The translations under genes and the position numbers were made by a program. A stretch of 50,225 bases of DNA from Hymenobacter rubripertinctus. Its GTDB lineage: Bacteria > Bacteroidota > Bacteroidia > Cytophagales > Hymenobacteraceae. The stretch covers positions 1 through 50,225 of the forward strand of contig NZ_QYCN01000004.1 in NCBI RefSeq assembly GCF_003583925.1. The letters run 5' to 3'. Position 1 is the stretch's first letter; every line of letters starts with the position of its first letter. Below, piece by piece: positions 25,253 to 34,381 of this stretch. A model generated the notes under the pieces. The model saw only the letters and a program-made list of their open reading frames with translations. It did no database searches and was not told where the DNA came from.

Positions 25253-26725
25253 TCAGATGGGAAACTGGGTACGGAAGAAGAAGCCGCCCTGCTGCTCCCG
25301 GTTGCGGGCGTACTCCAGGGTAAACACCCAATCGTAGTACGTGACCAGGTGCAGGGCGACCCCGGCGGAGGCAAGCAACCGGTTGGGCAGTTGGTTGGCA
25401 ACCGGCACCGACCGTTGGCGCACGTAGCCTACGTCGGCAAAGGTATTTAAATAAAAGACCAGCGGGATGGTGTTGAAACGAGTACTGGGCACGCCGTTGA
25501 GGCGCAGCTTGCCCAGATCGAGGAGCCGGTAAGTGAGGCCCTGTTGCAGCAGGCCCAGGTGGCGGCCGTCCACTACGTAAGCATCATACCCGCGCACCAG
25601 CACCTCGTAGCCCAATGCCCGGCGGTCGGGATAGGCCAGGGCGCGGGCCACGCGAAACTGGCCGGTGGCCCCCACGGCATAGTAGAACGGGCCACCCAGC
25701 GCCACGTAGCGGCTGTAGCGGGCACGGACCGTAAGATTATCAGGGGTGCGGTTACCCAGGAAGGCACGGTAGCTGACGGCCAGTTGGGCATACTGGCCGG
25801 TGAGCGGGTAGGCGAAGGTGTTGCGCTGGTTGAGCGTATTCACGAAGCTGAACTCCAGGTATTCGCGCCGGGAACCGTTGAGGAAGTAGTTCGGATTGTA
25901 GTACAGGACTGAATCGGACACCCGCTCGTAGTGGTAGGCGGCATCTAAGGAGGCCAGAAACTGCACCGTGCGCCGCCATCGAAGCCCAACGGTAGCGTAC
26001 TGGCGCTCAATCGGGAAGGCATCCTCCTGACGCAGGTTGCGCAGCCGGTCGTTTACAGTAGCATAGTCGAGGGCGTGGCTGCGGTAGTATGAATAGCCGG
26101 CCCCAAAGCCTACGCGGCGGCGGCGGCCGTAGCCGGGGGCCTCATAGAAAAGCTCATACTTGCGGTTGAAACCCAGCTGGAGGTTGCCCAGCAGCTGCTC
26201 GTTGCGGCCCCGGAAGTTGCGCCGGACCACGTGCAGCCCATAATCCACGCGCTGCCACCGGTCGGGGCGGTCGAGCCAGGAGCGGAAGTTGCGGTCGGCG
26301 AGGGAGAAGATGGGAATGGGAAAGGTGTACCAGCGCTCCTGAACACTATAGAGCAACGTGAGCTCCCCTTCGCGGCACACGGCCTGCACCAGCACCTGAT
26401 GAAAGAGCTGGAGGTTGAAGAGGCGGCGGCGGTTGGCTTCGAGCCGACGGCCGAGGGTGGCAGCCGTCAGGGAGTCGCCTTCCCGAAAATCGAGTTCGGC
26501 GCGCAGCACCACTTCCCTGCTTACGCTGTTGCCCACGAACAGCAGCCGTCCGACCCGCAGCGTGGCATACCCGGGGCATTGGGCCTGCACGAGGCTATCG
26601 GGGCCGGTGGCGCGGAGCGTATCGGGCAGCGGGGTGGGCGGCGTTTCCAGCCGGAGCGCGCGCGTGGGCGAAGCAGCCGGGGCAGGCAGGCAACTCAGCA
26701 GGAACGCGAGAATAGTTAGCAGCAC
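25253..26725 (-). CDS. BamA/TamA-like outer-membrane protein with one POTRA domain
   Basis: This is a 490-residue protein that starts at GTG (26725), preceded by a GAGGGGAG ribosome-binding site and only 12 nt after the CBS gene stop. The signal peptide ends near residue 18. One POTRA-like domain (about 50-130, VGRLLFVGNSVSREVVLRAE, then QVLVQAVCREGELTLLYSVQE) precedes a barrel rich in Tyr/Arg strands with no canonical GLRGY motif; GYEVLVRGYDAYVVDG near residue 385 may be its counterpart. It looks like a reduced member of the Omp85 superfamily; the cargo is unknown. Confidence 0.78.
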   Translation of the reverse strand: MLLTILAFLLSCLPAPAASPTRALRLETPPTPLPDTLRATGPDSLVQAQCPGYATLRVGRLLFVGNSVSREVVLRAELDFREGDSLTAATLGRRLEANRRRLFNLQLFHQVLVQAVCREGELTLLYSVQERWYTFPIPIFSLADRNFRSWLDRPDRWQRVDYGLHVVRRNFRGRNEQLLGNLQLGFNRKYELFYEAPGYGRRRRVGFGAGYSYYRSHALDYATVNDRLRNLRQEDAFPIERQYATVGLRWRRTVQFLASLDAAYHYERVSDSVLYYNPNYFLNGSRREYLEFSFVNTLNQRNTFAYPLTGQYAQLAVSYRAFLGNRTPDNLTVRARYSRYVALGGPFYYAVGATGQFRVARALAYPDRRALGYEVLVRGYDAYVVDGRHLGLLQQGLTYRLLDLGKLRLNGVPSTRFNTIPLVFYLNTFADVGYVRQRSVPVANQLPNRLLASAGVALHLVTYYDWVFTLEYARNREQQGGFFFRTQFPI

Positions 26726-26737
26726 TCCCCTCGGGGC

Positions 26738-27415
26738 TCAGACGTTGAGGTAGCGCAGCAAGGCATCGTAGCGCTGCTGCTCGTCCTCGCTGGGCTCCCC
26801 GGCCCCGCTGAACTGGGCCGTGATGGAGTAGCCGAAGCGTTCCAGCGTGGCAATAATGCGGGCAATATTGGGCGTATTGAGCTTCAGGGTGAGCCGGATA
26901 CGGTAGGGGTCGTGCTCATCCTGGGCCACGTGGGCGCTCATGATCTTGGCATTGTTCTCCTCCACGTAACGACTGATCTGGGTCAGGGAGTAGTCGCGCT
27001 CCTCCATGGCCAGCACAAGGATACCCTGCTGCCCCGAGGCAACGGGCACCCGCCCGAAGGCAGCCAGCGTATCGCTCACCGTTACCACCCCCAGGTACTC
27101 ATGCTGGTCGTCGAGGACCGGCACGAGCTGGATTTTGTTCTGCACGGCCAGCTCGATGATGTTGTAGAAATGCTGGTCGTGCTGCACGTGCACGTCGGCG
27201 AAGCCCAGTTGCAGGCTGCCCAGCAGACCGTCGGTACCCTCCTGATCAATCAGATCCGATTCTGTTATCAGGCCGCGGTAGAGGCGGTTTTCGAGCACGG
27301 GCAGCTGGCCCACGTGGAATTCTTCCAGCCAGCGGGCAGCCTTCTCCATGGAGTCCGTGACCTTCAGCGGGGGGACCAGCTGATTCAGTAAATCTTCGGC
27401 GAGGATAGAATTCAT
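26738..27415 (-). CDS. CBS-pair domain protein with ACT-like C-terminus
   Basis: This is a 225-residue soluble protein. I start it at the ATG at 27415 (MNSILAEDLL); an upstream frame lacks similarity. A CBS pair spans residues 15-135 (VTDSMEKAARWLEEFHVGQL and KIQLVPVLDDQHEYLGVVT). The C-terminal part (about 140-215, RIRLTLKLNTPNIARIIATL) resembles an ACT-type ligand-binding domain. Such proteins sense adenosyl nucleotides or amino acids. It leads the CBS-barrel-nadK unit and may act in regulating it; that is inference. Confidence 0.82.
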   Translation of the reverse strand: MNSILAEDLLNQLVPPLKVTDSMEKAARWLEEFHVGQLPVLENRLYRGLITESDLIDQEGTDGLLGSLQLGFADVHVQHDQHFYNIIELAVQNKIQLVPVLDDQHEYLGVVTVSDTLAAFGRVPVASGQQGILVLAMEERDYSLTQISRYVEENNAKIMSAHVAQDEHDPYRIRLTLKLNTPNIARIIATLERFGYSITAQFSGAGEPSEDEQQRYDALLRYLNV

Positions 27416-27555
27416 CGGAGAACGGGCAGAAAGCGGAACGGGAAGCGAATGGCGGAGCCGTATAAGTCGTGGTTCCACCGAAAGTTTTACGCAGACAGGT
27501 AGTAGAGTAGCCGAACCGGGCGAATAGTTGCACCCGCTCCCGAGGGGCGTCGTCG

Positions 27556-28332
27556 CTAGGAAGCCACGAGTTCAGGGGTTTGAGCCAGAAACTGGCTCAG
27601 CAAGGCGTTGAACTCCCGGGGGCGCTCCATCATGGGAGCGTGCCCGCAATGGTCGAGGAAGCGGAGCTCGGAGTGGGGCAGCAGCCGGTGAAACTCGTGG
27701 GCCACCACCGGCGGGGTAATGGTATCGTTGAGGCCCCAGACCAGCAGCGTTGGCACCCGGATTTTGCCGAGTTCCTTGGCCAGGTTGTGGCGCTGGGCCG
27801 AACGGGCAATGCTGATAATGCGCAGGCATTTGGCATTGGAGTTCGTGACGCTGAAGACCTCATCGACCAGTTCCTTGGTAGCCATGGCCGGGTTGTAGAA
27901 GGTGTAGGCCACGCGCTCCTGCACAAAGCCGTAGTTACCCCGCTTGGGAAACGAGCCGCCCATGCCGTCCTCGAACAGGCCGCTGCTACCGGTGAGCACC
28001 AGCCGCGACACGCGGGTGGGATTCTGGAGCGTGTACACCAGCGCAATGTGGCCGCCCAGGGAGTTGCCCAGCACCGCACAGGGCTCCGACAAACCGATTT
28101 CAGCCATAAACTCCTCCACAAAGCTCACCAGCCCGGGCACTCCGGCCTTGAGCAGGGGCATCTCATAAATCGGGAGCAGCGGGATAATAACGCGGTAGCG
28201 GGGACTGAATTCGGCCACCACATCTTCCCAGTTGCTGAGGGCCCCGAACAGGCCATGCAACAGCAGGAGCACCTCACCGGTGCCTTCCTCTACGTATTGA
28301 AAATCGTTCTTCTCCTTGATCTGCAACGCCAT
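27556..28332 (-). CDS. Alpha/beta hydrolase
   Basis: This is a 258-residue protein; the ATG at 28332 gives the family start, while the longer open frame upstream runs antisense-like through pabA. The oxyanion-loop HGLFGALSNW is at 26-35, the nucleophile elbow GNSLGG at 89-94 with S91, an acid around VWGLNDTITPP, and the histidine in LDHCGHAPMMERP near the end. The triad is complete, so it is probably an active esterase or lyase-type hydrolase. The substrate is unknown. It lies 11 nt after the amidotransferase gene, so the two are co-transcribed. Confidence 0.88.
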   Translation of the reverse strand: MALQIKEKNDFQYVEEGTGEVLLLLHGLFGALSNWEDVVAEFSPRYRVIIPLLPIYEMPLLKAGVPGLVSFVEEFMAEIGLSEPCAVLGNSLGGHIALVYTLQNPTRVSRLVLTGSSGLFEDGMGGSFPKRGNYGFVQERVAYTFYNPAMATKELVDEVFSVTNSNAKCLRIISIARSAQRHNLAKELGKIRVPTLLVWGLNDTITPPVVAHEFHRLLPHSELRFLDHCGHAPMMERPREFNALLSQFLAQTPELVAS

Positions 28333-28343
28333 CTTCGCTAAAA

Positions 28344-28958
28344 CTAAACCGACCCCGAGGGAGCTACCGGGGCGGTGTATGCAATGATACAACTCTTGAC
28401 CCAATTGCCGAGCAGCGCCAATCCGTGGGGCGTGAGCAGGGCTTCGGGGTGAAACTGGACCCCGTGCAGGGGCAGCGTCCGGTGGCGCAGGGCCATCAGC
28501 TCCGGGGCACGGCCATCGGTGGTAAAGGCCAGCGCCGCCAGCGCCGGCGGCAGCGGCCCCAGCACCAACGAATGGTAGCGCGTAACCGGCATACGGGCCG
28601 GCAAATTCTGCCACAGCACGTCTGGCACGGCCCAGGCTATTTCCGACACTTTGCCGTGCATGGGCCGCTGCCCGCGCCCGACTTCGGCCCCGAAAAACTG
28701 GCCCAGCGCCTGGTGCCCCAGGCATACGCCCAGCATGGGCACCCGGGCGTGAAACTCCCGGATAACGGCCAGCAGGTTGCCCGCCGCCGCCGGCGTGCCC
28801 GGCCCCGGTGAGAGCACCACGGCCTGGGGAGCCAGAGCCCGCAGCTCGGCCAGGGAGGCATTGTTGCGGCGCACCACTACCTCGCACCCCAGCTGCCGGA
28901 AGTAATCCTGCAGGTTGTAAGTGAACGAATCGAAGTTGTCGAGCAGCAGCAGACGCAT
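28344..28958 (-). CDS. pabA: Anthranilate/aminodeoxychorismate synthase glutamine amidotransferase
   Basis: This is a 204-residue class-I glutamine amidotransferase. LLLDNFDSFTYNLQDYF (4-20) and LSPGPGTP (49-56) are typical. The nucleophile C79 is in GVCLGHQALGQFFG, and the His-Glu pair is in GVQFHPEALLTPHG. It would pass ammonia to a chorismate-binding partner (TrpE or PabB). No partner gene is nearby, so trpG versus pabA cannot be decided; the symbol is a best guess. It is followed closely by the hydrolase gene. Confidence 0.87.
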   Translation of the reverse strand: MRLLLLDNFDSFTYNLQDYFRQLGCEVVVRRNNASLAELRALAPQAVVLSPGPGTPAAAGNLLAVIREFHARVPMLGVCLGHQALGQFFGAEVGRGQRPMHGKVSEIAWAVPDVLWQNLPARMPVTRYHSLVLGPLPPALAALAFTTDGRAPELMALRHRTLPLHGVQFHPEALLTPHGLALLGNWVKSCIIAYTAPVAPSGSV

Positions 28959-29059
28959 GGGTTTCGTGCTTTGTGCCTAGTGGTTGGTGCTGGGGCAGGA
29001 AGGGGCAGGAATTTGATTGAACGACCTACGCACTATCCACAAAGCACGAAGCGCTACAC

Positions 29060-29581
29060 TTAGAAAACCTCCCGTACCCGGGCCAGCAGGGTGCTGGCGA
29101 AGGGCAGCACGATACCCACGACACTGAGGGCCAGCGGCGTGGCCTGGCGCACGTAGGGCAACACCTGCGAATCGGCCACGAGGCGGGGCGAAATCAGCGG
29201 GAAGTCTGCCGATTCGAGGCCGTAGAGCAGCAGGCTCAGGCCCAGCACCCATTTAAGCAGCCCGCTGATGGCCCCGCCCAGATTGTCGAGAAAGCCCAGC
29301 GGCGTGAGGTGCACCGCCTTGCGGATGACACCGCTGAGCAGGTGCACGCCCCAGGCAATAACCGCGAAAACCAGCACAAACGACACCAGCGGCAGCATCC
29401 CGAAGGCCTGGCCCACGTAGTGGCGCACCAGCGGAACGGCATCATGGAACAGGGCCAGCCCACCCACCACGCCCAGCACGAAGGCCAGCAGCGTAGCCAC
29501 CTCCACCACCAGCCCGCGCCGGTATCCCTGCACCGCCCCGACTCCCAGCAGAAACAGCAGGAAAATATCGAAAGTGGTCAT
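29060..29581 (-). CDS. cvpA: CvpA-family inner-membrane protein
   Basis: This is a 173-residue protein with four membrane helices (about 3-20, 26-46, 62-85, 100-125). The family signature is GVGAVQGYRRGLVVEVATLL at 13-32, and LTPLGFLDNLGGAISGLLKW comes later. CvpA proteins are associated with envelope homeostasis and colicin V export in enterobacteria; the mechanism is not settled. It lies 39 nt after the YqeY-type gene and about 100 nt before pabA. Confidence 0.88.
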   Translation of the reverse strand: MTTFDIFLLFLLGVGAVQGYRRGLVVEVATLLAFVLGVVGGLALFHDAVPLVRHYVGQAFGMLPLVSFVLVFAVIAWGVHLLSGVIRKAVHLTPLGFLDNLGGAISGLLKWVLGLSLLLYGLESADFPLISPRLVADSQVLPYVRQATPLALSVVGIVLPFASTLLARVREVF

Positions 29582-29620
29582 GAGAAACTGGGTTGAGTGA
29601 AGCCCGGGGAAGTGGAAAAC

Positions 29621-30085
29621 TTAGATATTGGTATTGTTGAGCAGGTTATTAACGGTCTGGGAAATCAGGCGGCCGTCGGCCAGGCCGGCCAGTTCGCGGG
29701 CCGCAACGCCCATCACCTTGCCCAGGTCCGACGGGCCGGTAGCGCCCACGCGCTGGATGATGTGGACCAGTTTTTCCACCAGATCGGCTTCCGTGAGTTG
29801 CTGAGGCAAATACTCCTCAATAATGGCCAGCTCGTTGAGCTCCACTTCTTCGAGGTCGGAGCGAAACTGTTTGTTGTAGGTTTCGGCGGCCTCCCGGCGC
29901 TGCTTGGCCTGCTTGGTCAGCAGCTTCATTTCGGCATCCGGAGCCAGGGCTGCGCCGTGCTGACCTTCGGCCGTTTCGGCCAGCAAAATCTGGGACTTAA
30001 TGCTGCGCAGGGTGGTCAGGCGCAGCTTGTCCTTGGCCAGCATGGCTTTCTTGATATCGGCGTCGATGGTTTCTTTGAGAGACAT
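29621..30085 (-). CDS. GatB/YqeY domain protein
   Basis: This is a 154-residue protein, all helical, matching the stand-alone YqeY family: MSLKETIDADIKKAMLAKDK, RLTTLRSIKSQI, then the tail domain YLPQQLTEADLVEKLVHII. The fold is shared with the C-terminal domain of GatB, the tRNA amidotransferase subunit. The role is unknown; tRNA binding is a family-level inference. Its upstream region holds the heptamer array described below. Confidence 0.9.
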   Translation of the reverse strand: MSLKETIDADIKKAMLAKDKLRLTTLRSIKSQILLAETAEGQHGAALAPDAEMKLLTKQAKQRREAAETYNKQFRSDLEEVELNELAIIEEYLPQQLTEADLVEKLVHIIQRVGATGPSDLGKVMGVAARELAGLADGRLISQTVNNLLNNTNI

Positions 30086-30111
30086 AGGGCAGGGGGGAAA
30101 GGAGTTATTGG

Positions 30112-30185
30112 GCTGTTAGCTGTTAGCTGTTAGCTGTTAGCTGTTAGCTGTTAGCTGTTAGCTGTTAGCTGTTAGCTGTTAGCTG
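30112..30185. repeat. Tandem heptamer GCTGTTA, about 10.6 copies
   Basis: The 74 nt from 30112 to 30185 are perfect repeats of GCTGTTA, followed 11 nt later by an inverted copy (AGCTAACAGCT, 30197-30207). It occupies the upstream spacer of the YqeY-type gene and is intergenic. The number of copies could vary between strains. Confidence 0.97.
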
Positions 30186-30251
30186 AAGGAACGAAAGCTA
30201 ACAGCTCATGGGCAAAATCGAACGGCTGAAATTTATGCCGCAGGGGCAAAA

Positions 30252-31307
30252 TTACGCCTTATTCCCGGATGCCGGGCCGCTGGCTACCGGGGCGTACTGC
30301 GCCAGCGACGCCTGGAAGACCTGCGGGTTATCAAGGTAGAGGGCCAGCCGCCGTACCTGCTGGGGGAACCCGTAGGGGCCGCGGGCCATGTGCGGCTCGT
30401 GCAGCGTGAGCAGCAGGTTGGGCGGAGTGAGCAGCAGCCGGGCCGCATTCACGAGGCCCGGCGCGGCGGGCGGCACGTCGGGAATGAGGACGCTGGCGGC
30501 CACGGCGGCGGCAGGCAGGCGCAGTTCCCACAAAAAACCCACCCGCACCACCAGCTCCCCGGCCTCGGTGAGGCGCACCGGCCGCAGCCGCACGGCCCGC
30601 AGGTGGGCCAGCAGCAGCAGCAGCCCGTAGGCGTGCAGGCCCGCCCCCACCAGCGCCGCGATGGGGCTCCAGCGCACCAGCAGCACATGCGCCACGCCCA
30701 TTTCCACCACCGACAGCAACCCCACCGTGCCCAGGTAGGCCGTGAAGGCCGAGTCGCGGTAGGCGGTAAAGACCTGGTCGGCGGGGCGGATTTCGGGCCG
30801 GGCACGCCAGCTGAGCAGGGCGTAGTAGAACAGGCTGATTTCGCTCACCAACGGCGTGAGGGGCCGGCCGAAAACAGACTGAAAGGCAGTTTGCAGGTTG
30901 GCTACCACATCGGGGGTTTCCTCGGCCGCCACCCGGTAGGCCCGGCGCAGGCGGCGCAGATTCAGCAAAGCCAGCGTGAGCATGAGGGCCTCCACGGCCA
31001 CCAGGCTGTGTTTGGCCCAGTGCACGTAGGTTTGCTGGGGCGGCGGCAGCAGCCAGAACGCCAGGGCCACGGCCGCCGTGAAGGCTGCCGCCACCGTGCT
31101 CACGGGCAGGCGGCAGGGCCGCACCACCAGCCAGTAGAACAGCCCCGGCAGTAGCACCAGCAGATCGAAGCTGACGGCGGCGGGCAGGGCGGGCCGGAAG
31201 GTAAAATCGGACCGCTGAATCACGAGGAATTCAGCCCCGACAAAGGCCACTAGCAGCAGGGCAAACCCGAGCAGCGGGCGGTAACGAACGAGCGGTGCGG
31301 CAGTCAT
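30252..31307 (-). CDS. Integral membrane protein of unknown function
   Basis: This is a 351-residue protein from the ATG at 31307 ([20 protein letters not shown]); the open frame upstream overlaps pdxJ on the opposite strand and is rejected. About nine membrane helices are visible, with a soluble loop rich in Arg and Glu near residues 110-175 ([20 protein letters not shown]) and a C-terminal segment (residues 270-350) with [20 protein letters not shown]. No family is recognised. It is divergent from pdxJ across an 81-bp spacer. Confidence 0.75.
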   Translation of the reverse strand: MTAAPLVRYRPLLGFALLLVAFVGAEFLVIQRSDFTFRPALPAAVSFDLLVLLPGLFYWLVVRPCRLPVSTVAAAFTAAVALAFWLLPPPQQTYVHWAKHSLVAVEALMLTLALLNLRRLRRAYRVAAEETPDVVANLQTAFQSVFGRPLTPLVSEISLFYYALLSWRARPEIRPADQVFTAYRDSAFTAYLGTVGLLSVVEMGVAHVLLVRWSPIAALVGAGLHAYGLLLLLAHLRAVRLRPVRLTEAGELVVRVGFLWELRLPAAAVAASVLIPDVPPAAPGLVNAARLLLTPPNLLLTLHEPHMARGPYGFPQQVRRLALYLDNPQVFQASLAQYAPVASGPASGNKA

Positions 31308-31388
31308 CGGCTTCAACTTAAACGGCCCCGGGCTGTTCGGGCTGCGTATCTTTACGACACGTCCTTTCCCTTCAGCCCGCCCCCAGGT

Positions 31389-32120
31389 ATGACGAAGCTT
31401 AGCGTAAACATAAATAAAATAGCCACCCTGCGGAACGCCCGCGGCCACAACCGCCCCAATTTGCTGCAAGCGGCCCGCGACATTGAGCGGTTCGGAGCCC
31501 AGGGCATTACGGTGCACCCCCGCCCCGATGAGCGCCACATCCGCTACCAGGACGTGCGCGACCTGAAAGCGGTGGTGAGCACGGAGCTCAACGTGGAGGG
31601 CAACCCGACGCCCGATTTCCTGGACCTCGTGCGCGAAGTGCGGCCCGAGCAGGTGACGCTGGTGCCCGACGCGCCCGACGCCATTACCTCCAACGCCGGC
31701 TGGAACACCGTGCAGCACCAGGACTACCTGCGCAGCATTGTGGCCGACCTGAAAAGCCTCGGCTGCCGCGTGAGCATTTTCCTCGACCCCGTGCCCGAGC
31801 TGGTACAGGCCGCCGCCACTACCGGCACCGACCGCATCGAGCTCTACACCGAAGACTACGCCCGCCACTACCACGCCGGCCCCGAAGCGGCCCTGCGCCC
31901 CTACCGCGAGGCGGCCGCAGTGGCCCGGCAGCTGGGCCTGGGCCTGAACGCCGGCCACGACCTCGACCTCGATAACCTGGCCTATATGCACCACAACTTA
32001 CCCGGCTTGCAGGAAGTCAGCATCGGCCACGCCCTGGTCTGCGACGCGCTGTACCTGGGCCTGGAAAACACCGTGCAGCTGTACCGGCGCTGCCTTTCAG
32101 GACTTAAAAGTGAAAAGTGA
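31389..32120 (+). CDS. pdxJ: Pyridoxine 5'-phosphate synthase
   Basis: This is a 243-residue TIM-barrel enzyme. It condenses 1-deoxyxylulose-5-phosphate with 3-amino-2-oxopropyl phosphate to make pyridoxine phosphate in the DXP-dependent vitamin B6 route. Signature segments are [20 protein letters not shown] at 4-23, [18 protein letters not shown] and [15 protein letters not shown] -7-like TATCTTTA lies at 31347-31354. The stop codon falls inside a short heptamer repeat (32106-32126). Confidence 0.95.
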   Translation: MTKLSVNINKIATLRNARGHNRPNLLQAARDIERFGAQGITVHPRPDERHIRYQDVRDLKAVVSTELNVEGNPTPDFLDLVREVRPEQVTLVPDAPDAITSNAGWNTVQHQDYLRSIVADLKSLGCRVSIFLDPVPELVQAAATTGTDRIELYTEDYARHYHAGPEAALRPYREAAAVARQLGLGLNAGHDLDLDNLAYMHHNLPGLQEVSIGHALVCDALYLGLENTVQLYRRCLSGLKSEK

Positions 32121-32126
32121 AAAATG
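32106..32126. repeat. Heptamer AAAAGTG, three copies, at the pdxJ stop
   Basis: AAAAGTG at 32106-32112 and 32113-32119, then AAAAATG at 32120-32126. The pdxJ TGA stop (32118-32120) spans the second and third units, so the last residues of PdxJ are encoded by the repeat. Confidence 0.8.
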
Positions 32127-32160
32127 GACGTTCTACCAGCTTATTTTACTCTTCACCAAT

Positions 32161-32187
32161 CATCCTGAAAAATCATTTTTCAGGATG
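32161..32187 (+). terminator. Hairpin between pdxJ and mnmH
   Basis: CATCCTGAAAAA pairs with TTTTTCAGGATG around a 3-nt loop. It resembles a terminator whose A/T part is inside the stem. There is no long T-run after it, so it may only partly stop transcription. Confidence 0.55.
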
Positions 32188-32212
32188 AGCTTCTAATCTT
32201 TAATTCCTCAAA

Positions 32213-33244
32213 ATGCCCCGTCTTTCCCTGCCTGATTTCCTGCAACACCCCGCCGACGTACCGATTCTGGATGTGCGCGCGCCGGTGGAATACGCGCAGG
32301 GGCACTTGCCGGGGGCGGTCAGCTTTCCGCTGTTTACGGATGAGGAGCGGGCGCGCATCGGCACCACCTACAAGCAGCAAAGCCCGGACAAAGCCGTGCT
32401 GCTGGGCCTCGATTTTTTCGGCCCGCGCATGAGCACCATGGTGAAAGCGGCCCGCAAGCTGGCCCCGCATAAGCGCGTGCGGGTGCACTGCTGGCGGGGC
32501 GGCATGCGCTCCGGGGCGGTATTGTGGCTGCTGGAGCTGGCGGGCTTCGAGGTGCAGCTGCTCGACCACGGCTACAAGGACTACCGCCGCTGGGCGCTGG
32601 CCGAATTCGACCAGCCCCGCCCGCTGTGGGTGCTGGGCGGCCTTACCGGCTCGGGCAAAACCGACGTACTGCACGCGCTGGCCGCCCAACAGCAGCCCAT
32701 GCTGGATCTGGAAGGACTGGCCGCCCACAAGGGTTCGGCTTTCGGCAGCATCGGCCAGCCCGAGCAGCCTACTCAAGAGCAGTTCGAGAACGAGCTGGCC
32801 CTGCTGATGGCCGCTTCGCCCACCGAAACGCCCGTTTGGATCGAGGACGAAAGCCGGAGCATCGGGCGCATCTCGGTGCCGGGCGGACTGTTCGAGCAGA
32901 TGCGGACGGCCCCGTTGGTGGTGCTGGAGATTCCGCGCCAGGTGCGGGTGCGCAAGCTGGCCGACGAGTACGGCCGCGAAGACCCGGCCGCGCTGGCCGC
33001 TTCCATTCTGCGCATCCGCAAGCGCCTGGGCGGCTTGGCTACCACCGAAGCGCTAACCGCCATCGGCAACGCCGACATGGAAAAAATGGTGAGCCTCGTG
33101 CTCGATTACTACGATAAAACCTATTCCCACGGCCTCGAAGACCGGCCGTTCGTATCCGTTCCTTCCGACACCTGCGACCCGGCCGTGAATGCCGAGCTGG
33201 TGCTGCGGGCGGCGCGCAAAGCATTTTCCGCCGCCGTACGTTGA
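32213..33244 (+). CDS. mnmH: tRNA 2-selenouridine synthase MnmH
   Basis: This is a 343-residue protein with two domains. An N-terminal rhodanese-like domain (1-125) has the active C93 in [13 protein letters not shown]-loop domain has GLTGSGKT at 143-150. MnmH replaces sulfur of 2-thiouridine at the tRNA wobble base with selenium from selenophosphate, by way of a geranylated intermediate in known cases. It is followed 64 nt later by selD, which makes selenophosphate, so substrate supply and user sit together. All key residues are present. Confidence 0.94.
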   Translation: MPRLSLPDFLQHPADVPILDVRAPVEYAQGHLPGAVSFPLFTDEERARIGTTYKQQSPDKAVLLGLDFFGPRMSTMVKAARKLAPHKRVRVHCWRGGMRSGAVLWLLELAGFEVQLLDHGYKDYRRWALAEFDQPRPLWVLGGLTGSGKTDVLHALAAQQQPMLDLEGLAAHKGSAFGSIGQPEQPTQEQFENELALLMAASPTETPVWIEDESRSIGRISVPGGLFEQMRTAPLVVLEIPRQVRVRKLADEYGREDPAALAASILRIRKRLGGLATTEALTAIGNADMEKMVSLVLDYYDKTYSHGLEDRPFVSVPSDTCDPAVNAELVLRAARKAFSAAVR

Positions 33245-33248
33245 ACCG

Positions 33249-33287
33249 CTCCGCGAACCTCCGCGCCTACCTCCGCGCTCCTCTGCG
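33249..33287. repeat. Iterated CTCCGCG motif between mnmH and selD
   Basis: CTCCGCG occurs at 33249, 33259 and 33271, and a variant CTCTGCG at 33281, spaced 10-12 nt. It fills most of the 64-nt spacer between mnmH and selD. Confidence 0.75.
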
Positions 33288-33308
33288 GGAACCCTCACTC
33301 CGAACAAG

Positions 33309-34355
33309 ATGAACGAAACCGACCAAATCCGCCTCACCCAATACAGCCACGGCGCGGGCTGCGGCTGCAAAATCGCGCCCAAGGTGCTCGACCAGATTCT
33401 GCACACCAGCCTGCCCCAGCCCACTCACGACAAGCTGCTGGTGGGCAACGCCTCCCGCGACGATGCGGCCGTGTACGACATTGGCGGCGGACAGGCCATC
33501 ATCAGCACCACCGACTTTTTCATGCCCATCGTGGACGACGCCTACGATTTCGGGCGTATTGCCTCAGCCAACGCCATTTCCGACGTGTACGCCATGGGCG
33601 GGCGGCCCGTGATGGCCATTGCCGTGCTGGGCTGGCCCATTGATAAACTCTCGCCCGAAGTGGCCCGCCGCGTGATTGAGGGCAGCCGCAGCATCTGCGC
33701 CGAGGCGGGCATTCCGCTGGCCGGCGGCCACAGCATCGACTCGCCGGAGCCCATTTTCGGGCTGGCCGTTACGGGGCTGCTCGACATCAAGAACCTCAAG
33801 CAGAACGACACCGCCACCGCCGGCTGCGAGCTGTACCTGACCAAACCCCTGGGCGTGGGTATGCTGACGACGGCCCAGAAAAAGGGTATTCTGCGCCCCG
33901 AAGACGAGCAGCTGGCCCCCCGGAGCATGATGATGCTGAATAAAATCGGGACGGAACTCGGTCCCTTGGCCGCCGTGCGGGCCATGACCGACGTAACGGG
34001 TTTCGGGCTGCTGGGTCACCTCTCAGAAGTGTGTGAGGGCAGCAACCTGACCGCCGAAATCGAATTCGGCAGAGTGCCGCTTATTCCGGAAGCCGCGCCT
34101 TACTACGCCCAGAAGTCGATTCCCGGCGGCACGGTGCGCAACTGGGACTCCTACGGCCACAAAATAGGGCCGGTAACCGACGAGCAGCGCGCCTGGCTCT
34201 GCGACCCGCAGACCTCCGGCGGTTTGCTCGTGTGCGTAGACCCCGCCGGCCGTGCGGCCGTGCGGGCCGTGTTCGAGCAGCACGGCCTGGCCCTGGAGCC
34301 CTTCGGCACGCTGCGGGCGCACGCGGCCGACGAGCCCTGGATTCTGGTTCGCTAA
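33309..34355 (+). CDS. selD: Selenide, water dikinase (selenophosphate synthase)
   Basis: This is a 348-residue enzyme of the PurM fold that makes selenophosphate from selenide and ATP. I start at the ATG at 33309; a longer frame runs back through mnmH. The N-terminal catalytic motif [12 protein letters not shown] gives C18, C20 and K21; this is the cysteine form, with no in-frame TGA that could code selenocysteine. [20 protein letters not shown] and [18 protein letters not shown] are typical. Its only visible user here is mnmH; selA and selB are not in the window. A GC-rich terminator follows. Confidence 0.95.
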   Translation: MNETDQIRLTQYSHGAGCGCKIAPKVLDQILHTSLPQPTHDKLLVGNASRDDAAVYDIGGGQAIISTTDFFMPIVDDAYDFGRIASANAISDVYAMGGRPVMAIAVLGWPIDKLSPEVARRVIEGSRSICAEAGIPLAGGHSIDSPEPIFGLAVTGLLDIKNLKQNDTATAGCELYLTKPLGVGMLTTAQKKGILRPEDEQLAPRSMMMLNKIGTELGPLAAVRAMTDVTGFGLLGHLSEVCEGSNLTAEIEFGRVPLIPEAAPYYAQKSIPGGTVRNWDSYGHKIGPVTDEQRAWLCDPQTSGGLLVCVDPAGRAAVRAVFEQHGLALEPFGTLRAHAADEPWILVR

Positions 34356-34381
34356 CGCATTTTCTTAACCGACCCCGTGAC

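Noticed and set aside
27556..28887. A 443-residue version of the hydrolase starting at 28887
   Set aside because: The extra N-terminal part lies over pabA in another frame, is Gly/Ala/Arg-rich and has no similarity; the family start is the ATG at 28332.
30112..30185. CRISPR array
   Set aside because: The repeat unit is 7 bp with no spacers and there are no cas genes.
30252..31994. A 580-residue version of the membrane protein starting at 31994
   Set aside because: The extra part is antisense to pdxJ; the ATG at 31307 opens directly on the first membrane helix.
33189..33308. An N-terminal extension of SelD overlapping mnmH
   Set aside because: It has no similarity to SelD, and the canonical start motif begins at the ATG at 33309.
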